Positions 26,735 to 35,615 of a DNA stretch of 64,000 nucleotides are shown piece by piece. Position numbers and translations under genes: made by a program. The notes beneath the pieces were generated by a model. It saw only the letters and a program-made list of their open reading frames with translations. It was not told the origin of the DNA and did not search any database. Within the stretch, counting starts at the first letter, position 1. Each line of letters begins with the position of its first letter. Source of the stretch: Methanoculleus caldifontis (GTDB taxonomy: Archaea > Halobacteriota > Methanomicrobia > Methanomicrobiales > Methanoculleaceae); NCBI RefSeq assembly GCF_032842345.1, contig NZ_WBKO01000001.1:1116001-1180000 (forward strand), read 5' to 3'.

Positions 26735-27047
26735 CTACCTCCCTCTCATGCGGAGGGCTCCCTGCAAGTCTCCTGGGTCTCCGGGACCCTCATACCTGTT
26801 TTTCGCAGATCTCCGGCGAACGTCCGGTAACCCGTCCACGGGGCCGTGATTGACCGCACTGTTCCGGTCGCGGTCCGGGGTATCCTCGCACGCAGAAGGA
26901 TAGCCCCGTGGAGCAGACGTGAACCAGACATCGGAGTGCCGCTCCTGTTCTTCTACTCGCGCGGGAGGTCTTCCCGTTTTGTCTCTTCAACCCTACCTGA
27001 AGAGATAAACCGATGCACTCAAATTTCTGGCCGCAGTATACTCCAGC
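26735..27047. other. Intergenic gap
   Basis: About 310 bases with no supported gene. The right end carries a TATA-like GAGATAAAC near 27000-27010 for the following gene. Short frames on either strand look like noise. Confidence 0.5.
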
Positions 27048-28442
27048 ATGTTAAAGCGTCGTATCATCATAACTCTGATTCTCTTCTGCTGTCTCCTCTG
27101 CTGCACGGCGCAGGCGGTCACCCTGCGGGTCAGCGTGGCCGACGAGAAGACCGGTGGTGCGCTCGCCGATGCCTCAGTATACATCGACGGCACCTATGTG
27201 GGAAGCACCGCATCCGATGGCACGTACTCATACTATCACACCGGGAAGAAAGATCTGCGCGTGAAGGTGGTCCGGACGGGCTACAAGGACTGGGTGGAGT
27301 ATGTCGATGCCGACAGGACCAGCGTCTTTGTCAATATGGTGCGCAAAGATGAGATCCTTACGTTCGAGCTCTACGATGCGGTAACCCTGAAGCCGATCGC
27401 CGGCGCCCTGGTGCGTATCGAGGGTGACGGGGTCTCCTCTTCGGGGACAACCGGTAGCACCGGGAGCACTGAATTCTCCGTGAAGGCCGGTGCGCTCTAC
27501 AACGTCGAAGTCCGCACGTCGGGATACTATGAGTTAACGAAGACCGTGCAGGTGGAGAACAGCAAGAAGGTCGTCCAGTACTGGCTCTTCAGGAGCGATC
27601 TCCTTGCGGTTCAGGTCAAAGACAGCACTACCTCCACTCCCATCGCAGGTGCGGAAGTCTTTATCGACGGTACGCGTGCCGGGACGACCGACGCTGACGG
27701 GAAGCTGCCGCTCAATCTGCAGCGGGAGAAGAGGTACTCCTTCAGGGTCACGGCACCGGACTACCAGACCTATCAGGAGGAGCGTTACCTCGACGCGGAT
27801 GTCGTGCTCCTTCACGTAGGCCTCTCGAAGTCGACATACCCGCTCTCGATAACAGCCACGAACGAGGCGATGAAGTTCATCGAAGGGGCGGAGGTCTACC
27901 TCAACGGAACATTCCAGGGGAAGACCAACCATTACGGTCGATTCGCGCTCTCCGAGGTTCACGCCGGCACGTATGAGTTCCTGGTACGTGCGCCCGGGTA
28001 CGAGGAATGGGCCGGAACGCGCCAGGTCTCTGGAAAAGGGGAGGAGATCGTCGCCGAGCTCAAGTACGATCGGGCAAGCGTGACCATCCGCGCCGAGGGG
28101 GCCGACCGAAGAGCGGTCGCCGGTGCGGTGATCGTCATCGACGGTCAGGTTGCCGGGACGACCGACGGTCTCGGGTGTCTCCGGACGGCGCTTGTGACGG
28201 ATAGGGTCTATGCTGTTGCCGCCGCCCGTGACGGCTACGAAAACCTCTCGGTCGACGTCGAGATCCCGCTCGGTTCGACCGAGTTCACCGTCCCGCTCGT
28301 GATGGAGCAGAGCTTAAACGTATGGATGATCGCGGCAGGTATCGGGGTTGTTGCTGTGGTCCTCGTCGCGGGGGTGCTTGTCCTGCGACGCAGGCAGGCC
28401 GGGCGGGACCAGAGCAAACCGCGGGGCCGTGACGGGCTGTAA
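27048..28442 (+). CDS. Surface protein with five PEGA/CarboxypepD-reg-like repeats
   Basis: A 464-residue exported protein. A signal peptide (1-23) with two CC pairs precedes five beta-sandwich repeats of about 80-85 residues. Each repeat has the same turn motif: ASVYIDGTYVG, ALVRIEGDGV, AEVFIDGTRAG, AEVYLNGTFQG and AVIVIDGQVAG. Each is followed by a TxxDG-type turn and an aromatic segment ending GYxxW/Y. This matches PEGA or carboxypeptidase-regulatory-like modules. The C terminus is a single transmembrane helix (about 427-446) followed by RRRQAGRDQ, so the protein is a type I membrane-anchored surface protein. No enzyme domain is present. Confidence 0.85.
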   Translation: MLKRRIIITLILFCCLLCCTAQAVTLRVSVADEKTGGALADASVYIDGTYVGSTASDGTYSYYHTGKKDLRVKVVRTGYKDWVEYVDADRTSVFVNMVRKDEILTFELYDAVTLKPIAGALVRIEGDGVSSSGTTGSTGSTEFSVKAGALYNVEVRTSGYYELTKTVQVENSKKVVQYWLFRSDLLAVQVKDSTTSTPIAGAEVFIDGTRAGTTDADGKLPLNLQREKRYSFRVTAPDYQTYQEERYLDADVVLLHVGLSKSTYPLSITATNEAMKFIEGAEVYLNGTFQGKTNHYGRFALSEVHAGTYEFLVRAPGYEEWAGTRQVSGKGEEIVAELKYDRASVTIRAEGADRRAVAGAVIVIDGQVAGTTDGLGCLRTALVTDRVYAVAAARDGYENLSVDVEIPLGSTEFTVPLVMEQSLNVWMIAAGIGVVAVVLVAGVLVLRRRQAGRDQSKPRGRDGL

Positions 28443-28457
28443 GCCCTCCGGACCACT

Positions 28458-28463
28458 TTTTTC
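28458..28463 (+). terminator. Oligo-T terminator
   Basis: Six T in a row, 15 bases past the stop of the PEGA-repeat gene, within an otherwise GC-rich stretch. A plausible archaeal intrinsic terminator. Confidence 0.45.
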
Positions 28464-28669
28464 AGGCCCCTCCATGGTTTCGGGGTGCTCATAGCCCCGA
28501 GCGTTGTAAAGCAATATCTTCTCCTCCAACGGAATGATTTTTTTCTGAACAAAGTATAATTAATACTTTTTATTCGCTTTCGAACCGATTTGGTGAAAAA
28601 TTTGTCCAACCTGCTTTGTGATATAGTTCCGATTTTCAAAAGGGGTTCTTCTGTCATTCAGATTACATG

Positions 28670-28682
28670 ACAAGTATTATAT
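28670..28682 (+). promoter_or_regulatory. TATA box of surface paralogue 1
   Basis: AAGTATTATATCT lies about 35-45 bases before the ATG at 28716, inside a markedly AT-rich stretch (about 28530-28710). A very short leader is expected. Confidence 0.55.
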
Positions 28683-28715
28683 CTGTTGACGTGGTAGGAC
28701 CAGATGCGATAGCGT

Positions 28716-31700
28716 ATGAATCAGTGGATGTATGCGTACCTGGCCATCGGGCTGCTCCTTCTTGCAGCCCCGGCAGGGGCGCTGGTGCCCGATACAATTA
28801 CCATCGAGACGGATTCCGGCTGGGTGACGGCGGGAGGCTCCGATACCGCAACCCTGACGGTGCAGGTCTCGAACAGCGTTTCCGGCAATACCTCGTTTCG
28901 GGGGGTTGCCGTCGATTTTGCAGCAAACAACACGTATGGTAGTATTTCACCCGCTCACGTCGTGACAGATGTTAGCGGAAAAGCGACGGCGGTCTTTACG
29001 CCGGGGACCACCAGCGGGACCGCGGCGATCACGGCGACGGCTGTGCATGGGGATCTGGGAGAGCCCCTGACCGGGAGCGTCGACCAGCAGGTCGACCACG
29101 CCGCTCCCTACCTGGTCAAAAACATCTGGTACTCACCGGAGGTGACGGTCGGGCAGACGACGACGATCGCGGTCCGGGTGGTGGATCGGTACGGAAATCC
29201 GGTGGACAGCAGGCGGGAGGCCTCCCTGAGTACCACGCCTGAGAGCATACGCTTCACGGTGGGTTCGCCGGCCGGGTTCGTGGTCGGTGCGTCCTGCGAG
29301 GATAAGGTCTCGGTTCCGGTGGATGCCGAAGGGAACGCCACGGCAGTCCTCCGGGTCGATACGGCGGCGGGGGAGAACCTTGTCTGGATTCAGCCGCCGG
29401 CGCCGGTCAAGAGCGAGTATATCTCCATACTCAGCGTGGCGGACGGTGTCCCGTTCCGTATCGCCCAGGCCGTCGATCCTGCGAGCGCGTCGGTCCGTGC
29501 CAACGGGGAGGAGATGGTCTCGTTCATCTACACCCTGTACGACGAGCATGACAACCCGGTTGCCGGGCAGGGCCTTCGCGTGGATGCCCTGGTGAGGCGG
29601 GGGGACCGGCCTGAGGAGCTCCAGAGCGCTCTCCTGCACTCCAACTCCCAGGGGCAGGTGATGATCACCTACGGGCCCGAGGACTCCGTCGGGGTTGCGA
29701 CCATCACCGCCACGGCCAAAGAGAACGCGAGCGTGAGCGTCTCGCAGGAAGTCTCGTTCACCAGCACCGAGCCGGTGAACATGCTTCTCTCCGCAAGCCC
29801 CCAGTCGATGCCGAGCCGGGACGTCAAGGCGGACTCGCTCGCGCAACTCCGGGCCAAGGTGATGGACATCAAAGGGAACCCGGTTGCCGGGGAAGAGGTG
29901 ACGTTCGAGATCGTATCGAACACTTCAACACCCTACAACCAGACCCGGGATCAGGCGCTGGAGACGACGTCCGCTACCACCGATGATAACGGATACGCCG
30001 TCGTCGGCTTCTACCCCGGTGCGTTCACGACCGACCGTAAAGCGCCCGGCTGGGATGCCACCGCGACCGGGACGGCGACTGTCCGGGCAACGTGGGGGGA
30101 CGTCACCCGCGATATCGTCCTGACCTGGAAGAACTATCCCTACCTCTCGGTGGAGACGGAGGTCTCCCCTGAGACCGTTGCAGTGAACGAGACGGTCGAC
30201 GTGACGATCCGCCTCCGCGGCGACGGCTGGGCGCTCCAGCCGGACCCGATCGACGTGGTGCTGGTGATCGACCGGTCGGGGAGTATGAGCAAAACGGATG
30301 TGAGCCCGACCAGAATGGCGGCGGCAAAGGCTGCGGCAAGCACGTTCATCGGTAAGATGGATCCCGCCCGGGACCGCGTCGGTCTGGTCTCGTTCTCTTC
30401 CACCACAACGGTAAACAACGCCCTGGGTGACTCGTTTGCAGCGGTGAACGCAAGCCTGAACTCTCTTCAGGCGAATGGCGCCACGCAGTTGCGGCGGGGG
30501 ATCTACGAGGCCATCCTCATGCAGAAGAGTAATCTGGATCGACCAGGCGTTATCAAGGCTGTAGTCGTCATGAGCGACGGCGACTGGAACTACGACGGGA
30601 GCCCGGTGGGGCATGGGATGGGGTATCCCGAAAATTCTTCAAGTGCCTATACCTTCAGTGGCAGTAATTTGGAACCCAACAACTATCGGTATTATGATGG
30701 TCTTGGGGGGTCACTCCAACGAAATTCCGGATCGAATTATTGGAGATGCTATGATGGTGAGTTCACCAATCAGAACATGTCCCGGTTTGCCAGCGACAAC
30801 GGGGTGAAACTCTATACGATCACGTTCGCCTATAGTCCCGGCCCGACGGTGAACCAGACGATGCGCATACTTGCGACTTCAACCGGCGGATTCTACGAGC
30901 ATGCAACGAGCAGCGGGGAGCTTACCAATATTTATGAGCGGATCGCCGGCGAACTCAAGACCGAGGCCGGCGTCGACACCCGGATGGACATTTCTTTTGA
31001 TAACGTTGAAGTGAATAGCGCCCCGGTGCCCGGCAACCAGGTCTTTGACTACGTCTATGCACAGCCCGACTCGACCCGGATCTACAGTTACTTCAGCCAC
31101 AACGGTTCAAATATCACCGACCCCTATGCCCGCGACGACCGGCAGTCCTGGGCGGGGGCGAGCCCGTGCCTGCACTTCAACATCGGCACCGTCCACCTCC
31201 ACCAGGTCTGGGAGACGACCTTCCGCCTCAACGTGACAAAGCCGGGGAACATCAACGTCTTCGGTTCGGGCTCGACCATCAGCTTCAACGGTGGCGAAGA
31301 GACGCTGCCTCTCCCCGACACGTTCATCACGGCCGTCGAAGGGTTGATGAACCTGGGCATGACGTCCCGTACCATCAGCGTGGAGCTCGACCAGCCCCCC
31401 CTCCCTGCCGGGCAGGATGCGTTCTCCGACTCGGTTCCCCTCTCCTGGAACATCACCTACAACGGCACCTGCGATATCGATGAGGCGCTGGCCTACTCGG
31501 GCGACGGCGGACTTTCGTGGACGGTCTTCTTGATGAAGACCATCCCCCATGACGAGATGGGGGGTAACACCTGGAAGAAGGACTCGACCTCGCTTGACGC
31601 CAGCAACCTTCTGCCGGGGGACTACCTGATCCGCGTGGTCGCCTCGGCCCTCGATACCCCTGAGGCGATGGATACGATCAGCACACCGGTTCGTATCGGG

Positions 31701-31733
31701 GATACCTCGGGCGCGTTCATCAGGATCGGATAA
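28716..31733 (+). CDS. Secreted Ig-like/von Willebrand A protein, paralogue 1
   Basis: A 1005-residue exported protein. The signal peptide (1-23, ending AGALVPD) is followed by three or more invasin-like (Big_1-type) Ig modules over about 25-490. These repeats show the GxATAVFTPG...GTAxITATA pattern and DxxGNPV turns. A von Willebrand A domain starts near 513 with an intact MIDAS: DRSGS (D519), Thr590 in GATQLRRG and D621 in MSDGDW. A Ser/Tyr/Asn-rich insert (about 630-690) follows. The C-terminal part (about 740-1005) is beta-rich. No transmembrane anchor is seen. It is the first of three tandem paralogues. Role unknown; adhesion or surface assembly is inference. Confidence 0.87.
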   Translation: MNQWMYAYLAIGLLLLAAPAGALVPDTITIETDSGWVTAGGSDTATLTVQVSNSVSGNTSFRGVAVDFAANNTYGSISPAHVVTDVSGKATAVFTPGTTSGTAAITATAVHGDLGEPLTGSVDQQVDHAAPYLVKNIWYSPEVTVGQTTTIAVRVVDRYGNPVDSRREASLSTTPESIRFTVGSPAGFVVGASCEDKVSVPVDAEGNATAVLRVDTAAGENLVWIQPPAPVKSEYISILSVADGVPFRIAQAVDPASASVRANGEEMVSFIYTLYDEHDNPVAGQGLRVDALVRRGDRPEELQSALLHSNSQGQVMITYGPEDSVGVATITATAKENASVSVSQEVSFTSTEPVNMLLSASPQSMPSRDVKADSLAQLRAKVMDIKGNPVAGEEVTFEIVSNTSTPYNQTRDQALETTSATTDDNGYAVVGFYPGAFTTDRKAPGWDATATGTATVRATWGDVTRDIVLTWKNYPYLSVETEVSPETVAVNETVDVTIRLRGDGWALQPDPIDVVLVIDRSGSMSKTDVSPTRMAAAKAAASTFIGKMDPARDRVGLVSFSSTTTVNNALGDSFAAVNASLNSLQANGATQLRRGIYEAILMQKSNLDRPGVIKAVVVMSDGDWNYDGSPVGHGMGYPENSSSAYTFSGSNLEPNNYRYYDGLGGSLQRNSGSNYWRCYDGEFTNQNMSRFASDNGVKLYTITFAYSPGPTVNQTMRILATSTGGFYEHATSSGELTNIYERIAGELKTEAGVDTRMDISFDNVEVNSAPVPGNQVFDYVYAQPDSTRIYSYFSHNGSNITDPYARDDRQSWAGASPCLHFNIGTVHLHQVWETTFRLNVTKPGNINVFGSGSTISFNGGEETLPLPDTFITAVEGLMNLGMTSRTISVELDQPPLPAGQDAFSDSVPLSWNITYNGTCDIDEALAYSGDGGLSWTVFLMKTIPHDEMGGNTWKKDSTSLDASNLLPGDYLIRVVASALDTPEAMDTISTPVRIGDTSGAFIRIG

Positions 31734-32172
31734 CCTCCCCTTTTTCGTACCCTCTGCATCATGAGTTTGCGTGATCTGCGGCCGGTCCCATGCTTTCGGA
31801 CACATCCGGCCAATAATGGCCTGAAATGTCTCTCAGCCGGGTAAATCGGATTGAAGCCGCCTCTGCCTCTCCGGAAAGACGCTCACCGTGCAGGTGAGAG
31901 GCCGGAGAATGCCGGCTAGCACTGTCCTATGACAATCTGTTCCCTGACGGCATTTTCTGAATCCCCGGAACGATCTATTCGCGTCTGGAAACGAACTTCT
32001 TCGGATACCCTCACTTTCGGGGGAGTTCATTTATTATTATATCTTAAAATGGTGAAATCCTTCTATTAGGTCAAAAATTTTGCACAAATCGAGAAAAAAG
32101 ATCAAATGGCGATCTAATTAATTGGATATTATTATATATATCTTGGTGCAAATGACCTCCTTGCGAAGGTCC
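31734..32172. other. AT-rich gap between surface paralogues 1 and 2
   Basis: About 440 bases without a supported gene. The right half (about 32025-32150) is strongly AT-rich in a GC-rich genome and contains the TATA box for paralogue 2 and a second TATA-like element (TTATTATTATATCTT, 32031-32045). Confidence 0.55.
32129..32143 (+). promoter_or_regulatory. TATA box of surface paralogue 2
   Basis: ATTATTATATATATC. A transcription start about 25 bases downstream falls near 32160-32168. That would exclude the upstream start codons at 32122 and 32152 and supports the ATG at 32173. Confidence 0.6.
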
Positions 32173-35100
32173 ATGAGAAGCTGGAAGTGTGCATACATAG
32201 TCATCGCCGGGCTCCTCCTCCTGGTGGCCCCGGCCGGCGCCCTGGTGCCCGATACGGTTGAGATATCCACGAGCAGCGAGTGGCTGACGGCCGGGAGCGG
32301 CGAGACCGCGACCGTCACCGTCCTGGTCACCAACGGCAGTACCCCCATACCTGGAGCGGCCGTCTCGTTTGCCAGCAATATGGGGAGCATCAGTCCCGCC
32401 GTCATCACGACCGACGGCGCCGGCAGGGCGACGGCGGTCTTCTCCCCCGCAACCACCAGCGGGACTGTGGCGATCACGGCGACGGTCTCGCACGAGGGGC
32501 TCGCCAGCCCCCTGACCCGGAGCATCGACCAGCGGATCGACCACGCCGCCCCGGCCGCGGTCGCCGGCCTCTGGTACGAACCGGTGGTGACGGTCGGGCA
32601 GACGACGACGATCGCGGTCCGGATGGCGGACCGCTACGGGAACACGGTGGATAACCGGAAGACGGCCGAGACCGTGCAGTTCGCCGTAGGCTCCCCCTCC
32701 GGGAGCGCGACGTTCGTCGGCGGCACGGACCGGGTCACGGCGTCGGTGGATGCCGCCGGAAACGCCACCGTGACGCTCCGCGTGGATACGCTGCCGGGCG
32801 AGAACATCGTCCAGGTCAGCCTGCCCGAACCGCTGCCCGGCCGCTACCTGACGATCTCCGGCGCGGGCAACGGGGAGCCCTGCGCGATCGAGGTCGACGT
32901 CCGGCCCGGGGGCGACCCGCCTGTCGCCACCGTCGACGGGGTGAGCAGGTTCGTCCTCACCTACACGCTCCTCGACGGCTACGGGAACCCTTCCTCCGGG
33001 CGAGATGTCGCGATAACCACGGACGCAAGCGGCGATGGGAAGACGGTGCTCACGACGAACGCCTACGGGCAGGTGCAGGTCAGTTACGGGCCGCGGCTGA
33101 CGACCGGCGGCGTCGTCGTCAAGGCGACCGCCGTCGAGAACGCCTCGGTCACCTGCTCTCAGGCTCTTATGTTCGTCAGCAACGACCCGGTGAACCTCGT
33201 CCTCTCCACCTGTCCCGAGACGATGCCGAGCCGCGACGTGCCCGGCTCCGGCCCGGCCGTCATCCGGGCGAAGGTCGTCGACCGGTATGGCAACCCGGTC
33301 GCGGGCGAGACGGTCTCGTTCTCGATACGGAACGCTTTCGTGGGCGACTTCAACCAGACCGCGCCGCCGTCGCTCTCGGCGGTGAGCGCCGTCACCAACA
33401 CCTACGGCATCGCGTCCGTCGAGTTCCTTCCGGGTGAGTTCACGACCGAGTACCAGGCTCCCGGCTACAGCCCGGCTGCGAGCGGCACCTGCGAGGTCGT
33501 CGCCACGTGGCGCGATATCGACCGGCCGGTCGCCCTCACGTGGATGAACTACCCATACCTCTCCGCTGAGACGGACGTCAACCCGGAGGCCGTCACGGTA
33601 AACGACACCGTCGACGTGACCATCCGTCTGAAGGGCGACGGCTGGGCGATGAAGCCGACCCCGATCGACGTGATCCTCTGCATCGACCGGGCCGAGACGA
33701 TGATCAGCGATTACCCCGATCACATGGTCACGGTCATGGGAGCCGCCCCCGTGCTCATCGAGCAGCTGATTCCCGGGTGGGACCGGATCGGACTGCTGTC
33801 GTTCGGCTATAGCGGCACCGCGTCTGTCGACCTGGCCAAGAACAACAAAGTATGCACGATCTCAAACTCGAGGATCCCCGACATCGGGGTGGACCAGGAC
33901 AAGAGCGACGACCGCGACTACATCGTTCACTATCCCGGCACCGGCAACCACTGGCGGCACTACCCGGACCACGCCGTCCTGGACGTCCCGCTGCCGAAAG
34001 ACAGTTCTCCTGCGGCAAACAACTTCGGCGACGTGCGGGCCAGCATCAGCACCCTCGTACCGAGCGGCGGGAATCCGGTACGTAAGGCGCTGTACGAGGG
34101 AGTCACCGAGATGAAGGAGCACGGCAGGCCGGGCGCCGTGAGGGCGCTGGTCCTTCTCGTCGACGGCGACTACGACTGGTACGGGGATCCCCTCGCCCGT
34201 TCGGGGGCCTACCTGGACACGAAAGACCCCGAGCAGTTCGGGCAGCGGACCAACAACTGGTACCCCTTCGGCCTTTCCGGCGGAGAAGAGAACATGGCCG
34301 TGTATGCCGCAAACAACGACGTCCGGATCTACACCATCACCTTCTCCTCCGCCGTCTCGACGGACTGCAACGAGACCATGCGAATCATCGCCGAGACTTC
34401 GGGCGGGAAGCATTATATCGCGCGGACGTCGTCCGACCTCATCGCGGTCTACGACCAGATCGCCGACGACCTCAAGACCGAGGCGGGCGTCAACACCTTC
34501 GTCGATGTCACCTTCGAGAACGTGGAGGTGGACAGCGCCCCGGTATCCGGCGACGAGGTCTTTGACTATGTCTACGAGGAAGGGGTTTCCACGCTGATCC
34601 GGAGTTATAACCGCACGGCCGTCTTCACCCCCGCATATACCCGGGACGACACCGCCGCATGGGCCGCGAACCGGAGACTGCACTTCGATGTCGGGACCAT
34701 CCGGCTCAACCAGACCTGGGAGGCGACCTTCAGGCTCAAAGTCCTTGCCGAGGGCACGATCGGCCTCTTCGGGGATGGAGCGGCCATCACCTTCAACGAC
34801 CACGACCGGGTCGTGCTCCCCCGCGTCTACATCACGGCCTACGCCGAGGAGAACACGACGCTGGATACCCGGTCGCTCAGTGTCTCCGACCTCAACTGCC
34901 TCTCCCCGGCCACAGAGTTCCTCCCCCTCACCTGGAACCTGAACTACACCGGGACATCGGAGGCCGTGCAGGAGGTCTCCTGTTCCGGCGACGGCGGATA
35001 CACGTGGACCCGGCTTGCTGCCCTGACTTCGCCGCCCGGTGCAAGGGCGATGGAGATCTCCCTCGACGTTCGCGACTTCCTGCCAGGCGAGTACAGCGTC

Positions 35101-35199
35101 CGGGTCTATGCCACGGCGGCGGATGCGCCGGATGCCTGGCAGACCTGCAGGCAGATCCTGATTGGAGACCGGCAGAAAGATTACATCCAGCTCAGGTGA
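32173..35199 (+). CDS. Secreted Ig-like/von Willebrand A protein, paralogue 2 (degenerate MIDAS)
   Basis: A 1008-residue paralogue with the same layout: signal peptide (APAGALVPD), Ig-like modules to about 480, a vWA-like domain from about 498, and a beta-rich C terminus. The MIDAS has decayed: DxSxS reads DRAET (D505, then A507 and T509), and the Thr position reads N634 in SGGNPVRKAL. Only D664 in LVDGDYDW remains besides D505. The domain also has an extra stretch (about 555-620, HYPGTGNHWRHYPDHA). ATG 32173 aligns with the start of paralogue 1 and fits the TATA box, so it is preferred to 32122. It probably no longer binds metal the usual way (inference). Confidence 0.87.
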   Translation: MRSWKCAYIVIAGLLLLVAPAGALVPDTVEISTSSEWLTAGSGETATVTVLVTNGSTPIPGAAVSFASNMGSISPAVITTDGAGRATAVFSPATTSGTVAITATVSHEGLASPLTRSIDQRIDHAAPAAVAGLWYEPVVTVGQTTTIAVRMADRYGNTVDNRKTAETVQFAVGSPSGSATFVGGTDRVTASVDAAGNATVTLRVDTLPGENIVQVSLPEPLPGRYLTISGAGNGEPCAIEVDVRPGGDPPVATVDGVSRFVLTYTLLDGYGNPSSGRDVAITTDASGDGKTVLTTNAYGQVQVSYGPRLTTGGVVVKATAVENASVTCSQALMFVSNDPVNLVLSTCPETMPSRDVPGSGPAVIRAKVVDRYGNPVAGETVSFSIRNAFVGDFNQTAPPSLSAVSAVTNTYGIASVEFLPGEFTTEYQAPGYSPAASGTCEVVATWRDIDRPVALTWMNYPYLSAETDVNPEAVTVNDTVDVTIRLKGDGWAMKPTPIDVILCIDRAETMISDYPDHMVTVMGAAPVLIEQLIPGWDRIGLLSFGYSGTASVDLAKNNKVCTISNSRIPDIGVDQDKSDDRDYIVHYPGTGNHWRHYPDHAVLDVPLPKDSSPAANNFGDVRASISTLVPSGGNPVRKALYEGVTEMKEHGRPGAVRALVLLVDGDYDWYGDPLARSGAYLDTKDPEQFGQRTNNWYPFGLSGGEENMAVYAANNDVRIYTITFSSAVSTDCNETMRIIAETSGGKHYIARTSSDLIAVYDQIADDLKTEAGVNTFVDVTFENVEVDSAPVSGDEVFDYVYEEGVSTLIRSYNRTAVFTPAYTRDDTAAWAANRRLHFDVGTIRLNQTWEATFRLKVLAEGTIGLFGDGAAITFNDHDRVVLPRVYITAYAEENTTLDTRSLSVSDLNCLSPATEFLPLTWNLNYTGTSEAVQEVSCSGDGGYTWTRLAALTSPPGARAMEISLDVRDFLPGEYSVRVYATAADAPDAWQTCRQILIGDRQKDYIQLR

Positions 35200-35615
35200 T
35201 CCGCCGAGGGCCTCTGACTGCCCCCCCTCCTCCTTTTCTTTCCGTTGCCTGCGGGTCGGGTGCCGCACCCGGTGACCCGCAAGAGCGAGTATATATATCT
35301 CGCGGAAGGCCCCGCCCCTCCAGAATCGAGGTTATTATTTGCACCCTCTCTAATCCCCGGGAATCTTTGAATCCGGGCAGCATTATCGCCCACTGTATGA
35401 TATCCGATGTGCAACAACACTGATACAAATTCATATATCAGCGTTGTGCGCGGCATGCGGATCTCCAACTATCCGATATATAGAAAAATCTGGGCTTAAG
35501 TTGCCGGGATTGGGGAATTTGGGTAATTGGAAGGAATCAAATGATCGTCGGCTGAATGGGGCTAGATGAAAGCAATTATATATAGTATGCGGGATCACGG
35601 CCCCCTGATCTCAGC
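35200..35615. other. AT-rich gap between surface paralogues 2 and 3
   Basis: About 415 bases with no supported gene. It includes several TATA-like elements: GAGTATATATATCTC at 35286-35300, CCGATATATAG near 35473-35483, and the TATA box at 35574 that fits paralogue 3. Confidence 0.55.
35574..35586 (+). promoter_or_regulatory. TATA box of surface paralogue 3
   Basis: AATTATATATAGT, about 30-42 bases before the ATG at 35616, giving a very short leader like paralogues 1 and 2. Confidence 0.55.

Noticed and set aside
32071-33723. 550-codon minus-strand frame opposite surface paralogue 2
   Set aside because: Same reason: no start context, no domains, and it is antisense to a well supported gene.
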